A DNA stretch of 64,000 bases from Variovorax sp. 679 (GTDB lineage: Bacteria > Pseudomonadota > Gammaproteobacteria > Burkholderiales > Burkholderiaceae_C): the NCBI RefSeq assembly GCF_003952185.1, contig NZ_RXFS01000001.1:1-64000 (forward strand). Reading direction: 5' to 3'. Shown here one piece after another: positions 1 to 8,482 of this stretch (positions are counted from its first letter, which is position 1; each line of letters begins with the position of its first letter). Made by a program: the position numbers and the translations under genes. The notes below the pieces were generated by a model. It was not told the origin of the DNA. It was given only the letters and a program-made list of their open reading frames with translations, and searched no databases.

Positions 1-3000
1 GACCAGCACATCGGGGCCCACACCAAGAGAAATCAGGCGGTGCGCAAGGCGGTTCGCGCGGGCATTGAGTTCGGCGTAGCTCAGCGCGTCATCGCCGAAG
101 ACCAGCGCAGGCGCCTGCGGCTTGAGCCTCGCATGCGCCTCGATCTGCCGTTGCACCGGCTGGGCATCCACGTGGCGCCGATCGTTCTCGCTCCACGCCG
201 CGAGCTGCGCTCGCTCTGCAGCCCCCACCAGCGCCACATCCCCCACCGCCTGCTGCGGCTGCTCGACCAGCGCCCGCAGCACCGACAGGTAGTGCCCTGC
301 CATCCGCTCCACCGTCTCTCGATCGAACAGCTCCGAGGCGTAGACCAGGCTCAGCGTCAACCGGTCATCGGGCGTCTCGCGGGCTTCCAGCACGAGCTCG
401 AATTGCGCCTCTCCATCTGGCAGCGCGTGGTGCGCCACCTCGAGCCCCGGCAGCTGTGCCAGCGCCCGGTAGTCTTCGATCAGGTGGTTGAACATCACCT
501 GGAACAGCGGGCTCTGGCTCAGGCTGCGCTGCGGCTGCAACGCCTCGACCAATTGCTCGAACGGCAGATCCTGATGCGTCTGCGCGCCCAGCACCGCCTC
601 TTTCGCCTGCGCCACGACATCCGACAGGCGCATGCGGGCGCCGATACGGTTGCGCAGCACGAGTGTGTTGACGAAGAAACCGATGATGTTCTCCGCCTCG
701 ACCCCACGACGATTCGCCACCGGTGCGCCGACGCGAATGTCTTCCTGCCCGCTGTAGCGGTGCAGCAGCGCCTGGAAACCGGCCAGCAGCACCATGAACA
801 GCGTGGCGCCCTCGGCTGCCGCAGCCCGGCGCAGGCCGGCCAGCAGTTCCCCGGGCACTTCGACGCCGTGGCGTGCCGCGCGGTAGCCGATACGGGCCGT
901 GCGCGGATGGTCTGTCGGCAGCGCCAGCACCGGGTGCTCTTCGCCGAGCTGCGAGCGCCACCAGGCCAGCTGCCGTTCAGCCTCGCCCGCGGCCAGCCAG
1001 CCACGCTGCCACGCCGCATGATCGACATACTGGATGCGCGCCGCGACTCGGCGCGAAGGCGCCTCGCCCTTCAGCCGCGCGGCGTAGCCGGCGGCCAGCT
1101 CATCGAGCAGCACCTGCATCGACGCACTGTCGGAAATGATGTGATGCATCACCACCACCAGCAGGTGCGAAGTGTCCGACAGGCGGATCAACGCAACGCG
1201 CAGCAATGGGCCCAGCGTCAAATCGAACGGCGTGGCGTGCAGGCGCTGCGCCTCTTCTGCCGCACGCGTTTCGCGCTCGGCGACGGTCGCAAGGTTGCGC
1301 AGGTCGATCAGGCTCAGCAGCGGCGCCCACGACGGGCTGATCAGCTGCTCGGCCGTGCCGTCGCCCCCCGCCAGGAACACCGTGCGCAGCGACTCGTGGC
1401 GCGCGGCGATGTCTTCGAAGGCCGCATGCATGGCGGCGGCATCCAGCACGCCCGACAGGCGCAGAGCGCCGCTCATGTGATACGCCGTGCTCTGCGGCGC
1501 GAGCCTCCACAGGAACCATTGGCGCTCCTGTGCATGCGACAGCGGCAAGGGCTGCAGCCGGCGTTCGGCGGACAGTGGCTCGACGGCTGCGATGCCGGGC
1601 ACCGGACTGTCCTTGCGGCTGCGCACGATGGCCGCGCAGGCAGCCAGCCGAGGGTGCTCGAAAAGATCGCGCAGCTCGAACCCGATACCCCAATGCCGGG
1701 CGATGCGCGCGCAAGCCTGAACCGCTGCAAGCGAATTGCCGCCCGAGGTGAAGAAGTGCGCGTCGTGCGCGAGCGCACGGTCTTCGGGCCACCTGAGCAC
1801 GTCCTTCCAGATGGTCGAGACTGCCAGCCCGATTTCGTCGCGCACCGGCGCTTCCGGTTGGATGGAAGACCCGCCGCCGCCGTGCGTGAAGACACCACGT
1901 TCGTGGATCGCATAGGCATCGAGGCTGCGCGCCACGAGCCCTGCGCGGCACGCCTGGCGTTGCAGCTTGCCGCTCGACGTCTTGGGCAGCGCGCCCGGGT
2001 TGAGCAGCACCACGGCGGCAGGCGCCTCGCCGAACACCTCGCTGACAGCAGCACCCAGCGCGTCGACCAGCACATGCGGCGGCACGAGCTTCTGCATGCT
2101 GCGCGAAACCTCCGCGGCCACGCCGATGCCTTCGCCATCGGGACCCGACACCGCGAAGGCGGCGACACGCCCCTTGCGCACGGCATCGATCTCGGCCTCG
2201 ACCGTGCGCTCGATGTCCTGCGGGTAGATGTTGTGCCCGCGTACGATGATCAGGTCCTTGATGCGGCCCGTGACGTAGAGCTGTCCGTCGTGCATGAAGC
2301 CGAGGTCACCTGTGCGCAGCCAGCGCCGACCTTCGTGCATGGCGAAGGTCTCGCCGGTCTCGCGCTCCTTGCCCCAGTAGCCGGCGCAGATGCTCGGGCC
2401 GCCGGCCCAGATTTCACCGACCCGGCCTGCGTCGAGCGCAGCCAGCGAACCCGGGTCGGTAATGCGCACCTCATGGCCGTCCGGCGCCGCACCGCAACCG
2501 ACAAGCATCGTGCCCTCGGCGCTTTCCACGCCCTCGCCCCTGGCCAGCGCATCGGCGGAGAAAGTGCGCGCGACCAGTCCGGCGCCACGCCGGCCACCGG
2601 TGACGAACAGGGTCGCTTCCGCGAGCCCGTAGCAGGCATACACGGCATCGGGGCCGAAGCCCGCGGGCGCGAATCGCTCGATGAATTCGGTTTCGGTGTC
2701 GGCGCGCACCGGCTCGGCGCCGGTGTAGGCGACGCGCCATGTCGAGAGGTCCAGCCCCGCCAGCCGCGAGCCTTTCACGCGGTCGAGGCAGAGGCGATAG
2801 GCGAAGTCGGGGCCGCCGCTCAGGGTGGCCCGATGGCGCGAGATCAGCTCGAGCCAGCGCACCGGGCTCTCGAGAAAGTAGCGCGGCGAGGTCAGCACCA
2901 GCGGAATGCCGCTGTAGAGCGGCTGCATGAGGCCGCCGATCAAACCCATGTCGTGATAGAGCGGTGCCCACGACACGAACTTGTCGTCCGGCCCGATACC

Positions 3001-3633
3001 CATGCCGTCACGGATGGCGCGCTCGTTGGCGATGAGGTTGCCGTGGGTCACGATCACGCCCTTGGGAGCGGAGGTCGAGCCCGAGGTGTACTGAAGGAAT
3101 GCGGCGGCGTCCGCCGCAGGAGAGAACGGCGCCCAGGCATCGGCGAGGGCGAGATCCACCTCGTCGACGGCGACCATTTCGGCCTGCGCGAACGCGTCGG
3201 CCGCATCGGTCATCGCGGCACGCATCTGCGCCGAGGTCAGCACGCAGCGCGCCTGCGAGTCTTCCGCAATGCCCGTCAGCCGCGCGAGATGCTGCGGCCG
3301 CATCGATTCGGGCGGAAACACCGGCACCGCGATCACGCCGGCATAGAAGCACGCCAGCATGCTCACTGCATAGTGGTCGTCGTTGTCCAGCATGACCAGG
3401 GCGCGCTCACCCTTAGCGAACTGCCGCTGCAGGCGGGCTGCCAGCGCGCGCACGCGCGTCTCGAAGACGGCGTAGGAGATCGGCTTCTCGAAGTAGGCGC
3501 CCTCTGCTTCGCCCGCCACCGTGAGCCAGACATCGTCCGGCCGGTCTTGCGCCAATGCCCGCAGGTGCTCCACGAAGTTCGCGGACATCGGGTGATGCCC
3601 CAGGTTCAGCGTCGTTGTCGCCGTGCGTGCCAT
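1..3633 (-). CDS. Non-ribosomal peptide synthetase, FAAL-PCP-C-A loading part (3' end outside window)
   Basis: This is the first 1211 residues of a lipopeptide-type NRPS. It opens with a fatty acyl-AMP ligase: YTSGSTSAPKG at 182-192, HDMGL at 227-231, and a late TGRIKDLIIVRG region with Asp460. A carrier domain follows with phosphopantetheine Ser634 in FFTSGGNSLAAV. A condensation domain has its active site HHIISDS from His830 (the usual final Gly is Ser), and an adenylation domain begins near 1160 and is cut by the window edge. The FAAL should activate a fatty acid as AMP ester and load it on the carrier, so the product is N-acylated. The start ATG has GGAG eight bases upstream. It is the last visible gene of an iron-type operon with sigma factor, MbtH and thioesterase. 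Product identity (variochelin- or taiwachelin-like siderophore) is inferred from context only. Confidence 0.9.
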   Translation of the reverse strand, partial: MARTATTTLNLGHHPMSANFVEHLRALAQDRPDDVWLTVAGEAEGAYFEKPISYAVFETRVRALAARLQRQFAKGERALVMLDNDDHYAVSMLACFYAGVIAVPVFPPESMRPQHLARLTGIAEDSQARCVLTSAQMRAAMTDAADAFAQAEMVAVDEVDLALADAWAPFSPAADAAAFLQYTSGSTSAPKGVIVTHGNLIANERAIRDGMGIGPDDKFVSWAPLYHDMGLIGGLMQPLYSGIPLVLTSPRYFLESPVRWLELISRHRATLSGGPDFAYRLCLDRVKGSRLAGLDLSTWRVAYTGAEPVRADTETEFIERFAPAGFGPDAVYACYGLAEATLFVTGGRRGAGLVARTFSADALARGEGVESAEGTMLVGCGAAPDGHEVRITDPGSLAALDAGRVGEIWAGGPSICAGYWGKERETGETFAMHEGRRWLRTGDLGFMHDGQLYVTGRIKDLIIVRGHNIYPQDIERTVEAEIDAVRKGRVAAFAVSGPDGEGIGVAAEVSRSMQKLVPPHVLVDALGAAVSEVFGEAPAAVVLLNPGALPKTSSGKLQRQACRAGLVARSLDAYAIHERGVFTHGGGGSSIQPEAPVRDEIGLAVSTIWKDVLRWPEDRALAHDAHFFTSGGNSLAAVQACARIARHWGIGFELRDLFEHPRLAACAAIVRSRKDSPVPGIAAVEPLSAERRLQPLPLSHAQERQWFLWRLAPQSTAYHMSGALRLSGVLDAAAMHAAFEDIAARHESLRTVFLAGGDGTAEQLISPSWAPLLSLIDLRNLATVAERETRAAEEAQRLHATPFDLTLGPLLRVALIRLSDTSHLLVVVMHHIISDSASMQVLLDELAAGYAARLKGEAPSRRVAARIQYVDHAAWQRGWLAAGEAERQLAWWRSQLGEEHPVLALPTDHPRTARIGYRAARHGVEVPGELLAGLRRAAAAEGATLFMVLLAGFQALLHRYSGQEDIRVGAPVANRRGVEAENIIGFFVNTLVLRNRIGARMRLSDVVAQAKEAVLGAQTHQDLPFEQLVEALQPQRSLSQSPLFQVMFNHLIEDYRALAQLPGLEVAHHALPDGEAQFELVLEARETPDDRLTLSLVYASELFDRETVERMAGHYLSVLRALVEQPQQAVGDVALVGAAERAQLAAWSENDRRHVDAQPVQRQIEAHARLKPQAPALVFGDDALSYAELNARANRLAHRLISLGVGPDVLV

Positions 3634-3761
3634 CTCGCTCACTCCAGAAAATTAGAAAGGGCGCCGCCGGTGCCCTGACGGCAGCGTTCGCTCATGCCGG
3701 CGTGCTGACGCGCCACAGATCGACGCCCAGGCAACAGGCCTCGATGCCCGCGGGCGATGCG

Positions 3762-4508
3762 TCATGCAACCGCAAGAGATGCATACGGGCCTCCAGCCAT
3801 GGACTGCCCCAGGCGGCGCGCCAGTGCGGCCAGGACCGCAGCCTCATGCTGGCGAATGAAGAAGTGGCCGCCGTCGAACCAGTCGAGCGAGAACGCGCCG
3901 CCGGCATGCGCCGACCAGGCCTCGATGCGCGCCGCGTCGATGTCGTCCTGCCGGCCCGCGAAGACATGCAACGGCATGGGCAGAGGCGCGTCCGTCGACA
4001 CATATTCGAAGCTCTGGCAGACGCGGTAGTCCGCACCCAGCGTGTCGAGGGTGATGCGCATCAGCTCGGCACTGGCGAAGACCTCCTCGGGCGTGCCGCC
4101 CTGCTTGCGCAGATCGGCGATCAGCGCATCGTCGTCATGCGTGTCGGGAAGGCGGTCCGGATCGCGCTGGGACGGGGCGGAACTGCCCGACGCCAAAAGC
4201 GCCAGCGGCAATGGCCGGCCAAGCGTGCGCAGTCGCTGCGCGACGCCATGGGCCAGCAGCGCGCCCATGCTGTGGCCGAAGATCGCGAAGCTGCCCTGCA
4301 TCGCGGCTGCCTGCTCCGAGCAGATCCGCTCGACCAATGCGTCGTAGGTCTCGACGAAGCGCTCGCCCATGCGCATGCCCCGGCCCGGCAACTCGACGGG
4401 CATGACCTCGATCCAGCGCGGCAGCAACTGCCGCCAGCGCAGATACATCGTTGCGCTGGCGCCCGCGCAAGGCAGGCACAGCAGCGAAACCCTCGCCGGC
4501 CCGGCCAT
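3762..4508 (-). CDS. Type II thioesterase of the NRPS cluster
   Basis: This 248-residue alpha/beta hydrolase has the nucleophile elbow GHSMG with Ser80, an acidic residue around Asp188 in AGRQDD, and His215 in GGHFF. These are the triad positions of editing (type II) thioesterases, which remove misprimed acyl groups from carrier domains. The early PCAGAS motif (residues 13-18) is also typical of the family. Its ATG overlaps the MbtH stop by one base (TGATG), so the two are probably translationally coupled. A 128-base spacer separates it from the NRPS. Length is normal for the family. Confidence 0.9.
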   Translation of the reverse strand: MAGPARVSLLCLPCAGASATMYLRWRQLLPRWIEVMPVELPGRGMRMGERFVETYDALVERICSEQAAAMQGSFAIFGHSMGALLAHGVAQRLRTLGRPLPLALLASGSSAPSQRDPDRLPDTHDDDALIADLRKQGGTPEEVFASAELMRITLDTLGADYRVCQSFEYVSTDAPLPMPLHVFAGRQDDIDAARIEAWSAHAGGAFSLDWFDGGHFFIRQHEAAVLAALARRLGQSMAGGPYASLAVA

Positions 4509-4759
4509 CAGCCTGCGGCAGCTTCCGCGGAAGGCGCGCGATCCTGCGCGGCCATCCAGTCGCGCAGCGACCTGGGACGCATGTCGGTCCAGTTCTTCTC
4601 GACGAACTCGAGTGCAGCCTTCTTGTCGCCCTTCACGCCATCGACGGCCTTCCAGCCGCTGGGCACGGCCTTCCAGTGAGGCCAGATGGAATATTGCTCT
4701 TCCTGGTTGACCAGAACGATGAAGGTTTCGTCTTCGCGATCGAAGCAGCTGGTAGACAT
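4508..4759 (-). CDS. MbtH-like NRPS chaperone
   Basis: This 83-residue protein carries the MbtH hallmarks: a QEEQYSIWPHW segment near residues 19-29, a GW pair near 35, and WTDMRPRSL near 57-65. MbtH proteins bind adenylation domains and are needed for their folding or activity. Here the partner should be the A domain(s) of the synthetase two genes downstream. It overlaps the thioesterase start by one base and lies 152 bases after the FecR-like gene, a gap large enough for a second promoter, though I cannot point to one. Confidence 0.93.
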   Translation of the reverse strand: MSTSCFDREDETFIVLVNQEEQYSIWPHWKAVPSGWKAVDGVKGDKKAALEFVEKNWTDMRPRSLRDWMAAQDRAPSAEAAAG

Positions 4760-4911
4760 GGGCGGTCCTTGTGCGGTTGATGGAGGAAGCAGGCGGGCAA
4801 TCGGGCCGGCGGGCGGCCGATTGCTGCGCTTCTGATCAACATGACGATCCGGGACCGAATCTGTTCACCCCGGGCTTCGGGGGCGGCAGGAAGGAGATTG
4901 GCTGGCGACGA

Positions 4912-5178
4912 TCAGGCGTCGCGGCCGGGTTCCGTGTCTTCGGGGGCGGTCTGGCCCTGACTCTTCTTCCACGCATCGACGTCGATGGTGGGCGGCACGA
5001 GGCCGGCGAGCAGCCAGAGCCGCGCGGCCTTGTCGTGGGCCTCGCGATGGGCTGGGTCGGCGAGCAGCCATGTCACGAGTTCGACACGCGCGCGCTCGCC
5101 GAAATTTTCGCGATCATGCTCGCGCCGCACCCAGTCCCATGCGGTGCGCCAGATGAGGTCGTCTTGCTCTTGTGCCAT
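4912..5178 (-). CDS. Stand-alone FecR N-terminal (DUF4880-like) protein
   Basis: This 88-residue protein matches the cytoplasmic N-terminal part of FecR anti-sigma regulators: an AWDWVRRE helix, then WLLADPAHREAHDKAARLW. The membrane segment and periplasmic signalling domain of a normal FecR (about 300 residues) are absent. It lies 54 bases downstream of the ECF sigma factor gene. Full FecR proteins bind the sigma factor through this N-terminal region, so a role as a small soluble sigma modulator is a fair inference, not something the sequence proves. The start codon has no strong ribosome binding site. Confidence 0.72.
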   Translation of the reverse strand: MAQEQDDLIWRTAWDWVRREHDRENFGERARVELVTWLLADPAHREAHDKAARLWLLAGLVPPTIDVDAWKKSQGQTAPEDTEPGRDA

Positions 5179-5232
5179 GCGGGGTACGGTTTTACCTCAC
5201 ACCGGCCGGCAGGAGCCCCGCCCCAAAGAAAG

Positions 5233-5754
5233 TCAATCGTTCATCAGGTGGCGCATCGCGCCGATTGCTTCGTCCGCCTCGGCGATCAGGCGATTCACGA
5301 GCCCGAGCGCACAACCCATATGCGCCGCGATGTCGCGCTGCGTCAGCCCCTCGAGCCGGTACAGCTGGAAAGCCACGCGCGTCCTCGGGGACAAGGCGGC
5401 CAGCGCCTTCTCGATCATGCCCACGACCTGCCTGTCCCGCATCATGCGGTCCGGCGATGCCGGCCCCGGAACGTCGAGCGTCTCGACATCGACATCGAAG
5501 GTGCGGTAGGTGGCCTCGAGAGACTGGCGGCGGCAGTGATCGAGCGCCAGGTTGCGCACCACCTGGCAGCAATAGCCCATGGGCTTGTCGATCTGGCGAC
5601 CGCAGGCGCCGTCAGCGATCCGGAGATAGGCCTCCTGCACGACGTCGTCGGCAAGGTCCGCGGTGCGAACGATCCTGCGGGCCACGTGGAGGAGTTGGGC
5701 CCGGTTGGCGACGAAAACATCCCCCAGCGAAGACTCGGACGAGAGTGACAGCAT
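5233..5754 (-). CDS. ECF sigma factor, FecI/PvdS type
   Basis: This 173-residue extracytoplasmic-function sigma factor has region 2 at about 14-75 (DLADDVVQEAYLRI binds core polymerase and the -10 element) and region 4 at about 112-164 (LSPRTRVAFQLYRLEGLTQ then a helix-turn-helix). Sigma factors of this group direct transcription of iron-siderophore genes. Its position as first gene of the minus-strand operon, behind a Fur-like site, supports control of the NRPS cluster by iron. A transmembrane anti-sigma partner is not visible; only the short FecR-like protein follows. Confidence 0.9.
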   Translation of the reverse strand: MLSLSSESSLGDVFVANRAQLLHVARRIVRTADLADDVVQEAYLRIADGACGRQIDKPMGYCCQVVRNLALDHCRRQSLEATYRTFDVDVETLDVPGPASPDRMMRDRQVVGMIEKALAALSPRTRVAFQLYRLEGLTQRDIAAHMGCALGLVNRLIAEADEAIGAMRHLMND

Positions 5755-5860
5755 TTTTTACAGTTCCAGATTGGGCCAGGCATCGAATTTCGAAACGGCA
5801 CGCGTCGGGCCCATTGGCGTGGCTGCGATCCATCCAGCTCTGGCGCCAGGGCCTCATATT

Positions 5861-5883
5861 TAAATAAGAATCATTAATATTTA
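5861..5883 (-). promoter_or_regulatory. Putative Fur box upstream of the sigma factor
   Basis: An AT-rich stretch in otherwise GC-rich DNA contains ATAAGAATCATTAATATT, built of NATAAT-like hexamers around an AAGAATCATT core as in Fur operators. It lies about 110 bases upstream of the sigma factor start, in the divergent region shared with the ParB-like gene. The match to the 19-base Fur consensus is partial. Confidence 0.6.
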
Positions 5884-6035
5884 CAAAAGGATGACAGCGC
5901 AAATTTGCAGTTGTGTCCTTACCTGTAAAGACGTTTGGACGCACCAAACAGAGACAGCCCGCCGGCGCGCCGGATCCGCCGACCGGGCCCATCTAAAATC
6001 CCGCCCCTTTGCCCCGCTCCGCTTCCTGCCCTCTC

Positions 6036-6890
6036 ATGAACATCGTCGTCAACGAAGAACTCAAGGCCTATATCGACCCCATGACGCCGGAGGAGCACGA
6101 AGCGCTGGAGCGAAGCATCCTGGCTGAAGGCTGCCGCGATGCGCTGGTGCTGTGGGGCGACGTCCTGGTGGACGGCCACAACCGCTACGGCATCTGCCAG
6201 AAACACGGCCTGCCGTTCAAGACGGTGCAGAACCCGCGCTTCAGGAGCATCGAGGACGTGCACCTCTGGATGATCGACCAGCACCTGGGCCGGCGCAGCA
6301 TTTCAGACTTTCTTCGCGGCGTGCTGGCGCTGCGGAAAAAGGACATCGTCGAGCAGCAGCGCGCCCGCACCGCCACGGCGGAGCCGGCTTCGGCATCCGA
6401 TGCTCCGTTCGACGTCGACCCGCCCGCCGAAGCCACGGTCGACGAGGGGGCGAATGCGTCCGCTCTGCCGCCACCGGCGCCTCTCAACAGCCGCGAAGCC
6501 ATCGCCAGGGCTGCGCGCCTGAGCAGCAGCCAGGTCGGGATGATCGAGAAGATCCAGAAACAGGCAGCGCCTGAATTGGTGGCGGCCGTGAAATCGGGCG
6601 TGATTTCGATCAACACCGCGGCTGCCGTGGCCACGCTGCCGGCCGAGGAGCAGGTCTCGGCCGCGAACGCCGGCAAGGATGAACTCAAGCAGGCCGCCAA
6701 GCGCGTGCGCGAGTCGAAGAAGAAACCACGTGCAGATTCCGCCGAAGCATCTGCAGGCGAAGAAGAGCAGCTACAGCAGGCCGCGCCGGACGCGGTGCAA
6801 GCGCTCCAGCAACGCGTGGCTGAACTCACAACCGAAAATGAGTCCCTGCGCAGGCAGGTCGCCGAACTGCAGGCCCAGCTCGGCCACTGA
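6036..6890 (+). CDS. ParB N-terminal-domain (nuclease/CTPase-fold) protein
   Basis: This 284-residue protein has an N-terminal ParB-like region (PMTPEEHEALERSILAEG, then VLVDGHNRYGIC near residues 45-56), a Pro/Ala-rich linker, a helical central part with repeated SREAIARAARLSSSQV and INTAAAVATL motifs resembling the ParB/KorB HTH region, and a C-terminal coiled coil rich in Leu, Gln and Glu. There is no parA neighbour. It stands alone between the siderophore operon and a lipoprotein gene, so chromosome partitioning is unlikely and a regulatory DNA-binding role is possible. I chose the ATG at 6036 because the protein motif begins there. Confidence 0.72.
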   Translation: MNIVVNEELKAYIDPMTPEEHEALERSILAEGCRDALVLWGDVLVDGHNRYGICQKHGLPFKTVQNPRFRSIEDVHLWMIDQHLGRRSISDFLRGVLALRKKDIVEQQRARTATAEPASASDAPFDVDPPAEATVDEGANASALPPPAPLNSREAIARAARLSSSQVGMIEKIQKQAAPELVAAVKSGVISINTAAAVATLPAEEQVSAANAGKDELKQAAKRVRESKKKPRADSAEASAGEEEQLQQAAPDAVQALQQRVAELTTENESLRRQVAELQAQLGH

Positions 6891-6929
6891 TGAGTCCGCT
6901 GGCCTGCCCAGGGCAAGCCGGCTTCCTTC

Positions 6930-7517
6930 TTACGGCTGGATCACGCTGATCTTCGCGCCAGACAGCGAGACGCCCGCCTCCAGGCCCACGTTCGTCATCA
7001 CGAAGCCCACCACGGGCTGGCGCACGGTGTTCGTGTCGATGCTGCCGTTGGCCCCGATGGTCGCGAGCGCCACCGTTGCGTCAGCACCGGCCGTCCAGCC
7101 CTTGCTGTTGCGGAACTGGTCCAGCGCCGATTGCGTAGTGAAGAGATAGATCACCGCTTTCGACTGCGCGCCGGCCTGGAATCCCACGGAGCCGGCTGTG
7201 GTGCTGTAGTAGGACTGCGTGCGCCCGTTCACGCGCAAGGCGCCTCGCCCGTACTCGGCGCCCACGCCCACGCTGGCCCCCACCACGGCAGGGAACACCA
7301 GCACGCCGCTCGATTTGGCGACCAGCTCACGCGAGCCCTTCACGGAGTCGTACAGCCTGGACAGCGAGGCATCGACCTGCGCGTCGATGGAAGCGCGCGA
7401 GGACGCGCTGCTGGCCTGATCCTGCGGCCGCGTGGTGGTGCACCCGACGAATGCCAGGCTGCACGCCGCCACGATGGACGAAAACGCCAGCGTTCGGAAG
7501 TTCATGGCTTTCTTCAT
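6930..7517 (-). CDS. SYLF/YSC84-domain lipoprotein
   Basis: This 195-residue lipoprotein has a signal peptide ending in a lipobox (SLAFVGC, Cys26). The mature part has the SYLF pattern seen in YSC84-related proteins: AKSSGVLVFPAVVGASVGVG, then GRTQSYYSTTAGSVGFQAGAQ and LYDSV near the N-terminus. Eukaryotic SYLF domains bind phosphoinositides; bacterial members are envelope lipoproteins of unclear role. An in-frame ATG 36 bases upstream exists, but the MKK start gives a proper signal peptide. It is a single gene. Confidence 0.85.
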   Translation of the reverse strand: MKKAMNFRTLAFSSIVAACSLAFVGCTTTRPQDQASSASSRASIDAQVDASLSRLYDSVKGSRELVAKSSGVLVFPAVVGASVGVGAEYGRGALRVNGRTQSYYSTTAGSVGFQAGAQSKAVIYLFTTQSALDQFRNSKGWTAGADATVALATIGANGSIDTNTVRQPVVGFVMTNVGLEAGVSLSGAKISVIQP

Positions 7518-7792
7518 GACTGAATCCCCTTTGCTAAGAACCTGGATCGGCAATGAACGAAAACTCTGCCTGCAACGGCAGATCGGTTCATGCTAGTGCC
7601 GCCGAAACGGGGGGAATCCGGTTGAAGGCTTCGGCCTACGCAAGATCACGGTGTCGATGAACCGATGGCCGCTCGTCCTACCGAACTTGGCGCAATGTTC
7701 GTGCAATGCTGATTCGTAGCATCGCGGCTCTGGTGCGGATGGCTGCACACGGCCGCCCGCGATCTGGCACCGAACCGACTTCGCGCACTCCC

Positions 7793-8452
7793 ATGACACT
7801 CGATCCCGCAAGGCTTCCGCGCCACTCGCGCGCCGGCAGCGCCCGCCGCCTTGAACTGCCGGACGCACTGCGCGGCTTCGCACTGATCTGTGTGCCCTTG
7901 CTCGCTCTGTTCTGCACTTCGATGCTCGAGCTCGCCGCGATGTTCGTCGTGCTGTCGGCCCTGCTCTTCGGCGTGAGCTTCGCGGCGCGGGTTGATCGAC
8001 CTGGCAAGAAGACGGGAACCGCACGCCTGCTCGCCCGGCGCATGCTTAGGGACTCCGTTGCGTACCGGCACCTGTGGATCCGCCTGCTGATGGCGGCACT
8101 CGCAATCAGCCTCGTCGCGATCGCGCTACCGCACGGGGTCGCGCCGCTCGCACCGGCCGTGCTCCTGCCCTGCATCGCGGCATTCGTCCTGCTGTTCCAG
8201 CAGCGGCGCTGGCGCCAATGGCTGTGCAAGCTCGCCCCGATGGGACGCATGTCGCTTGCGAACTACCTTGTGCAGGCCTTGTTCGTACTCGGCCTCTTTC
8301 ACGCGCTGGAGCCGCGCTTCGGGCTCCTGTTGGGCGTCTCCGTGCCCGGCGTTGCGCTTGCCATGCTGCAAGCTGTGTTCAGCTGCCGATGGCTTGCGCA
8401 GTCCCGTCCGAGACCCATCGCGTGGACACGTCTGGGCAAGCAGGCCGGCTGA
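7793..8452 (+). CDS. DUF418-family membrane protein, internally shortened
   Basis: The start resembles the DUF418 N-terminus (RRLELPDALRGFAL, then LFGVSFAAR) and the end resembles its C-terminus (KLAPMGRMSLANYLVQALF). The roughly 150 residues that normally lie between, with several membrane helices, are missing, so the product has 219 residues instead of about 380-400. There is no stop or frameshift inside. It could be a compact relic, or a natural short member. An upstream in-frame ATG at 7706 would add 29 residues unlike the family. It converges with the nucleotidase gene. Confidence 0.6.
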   Translation: MTLDPARLPRHSRAGSARRLELPDALRGFALICVPLLALFCTSMLELAAMFVVLSALLFGVSFAARVDRPGKKTGTARLLARRMLRDSVAYRHLWIRLLMAALAISLVAIALPHGVAPLAPAVLLPCIAAFVLLFQQRRWRQWLCKLAPMGRMSLANYLVQALFVLGLFHALEPRFGLLLGVSVPGVALAMLQAVFSCRWLAQSRPRPIAWTRLGKQAG

Positions 8453-8482
8453 GCCCGGCCTGCCCACTCCCCTGTCGCTCGC

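Noticed and set aside
40-3678. A 1212-codon open frame on the plus strand
   Set aside because: It is antisense to the NRPS. Its translation is Arg/His/Gln-rich with no domain, while the minus-strand frame shows full FAAL, carrier and condensation motifs.
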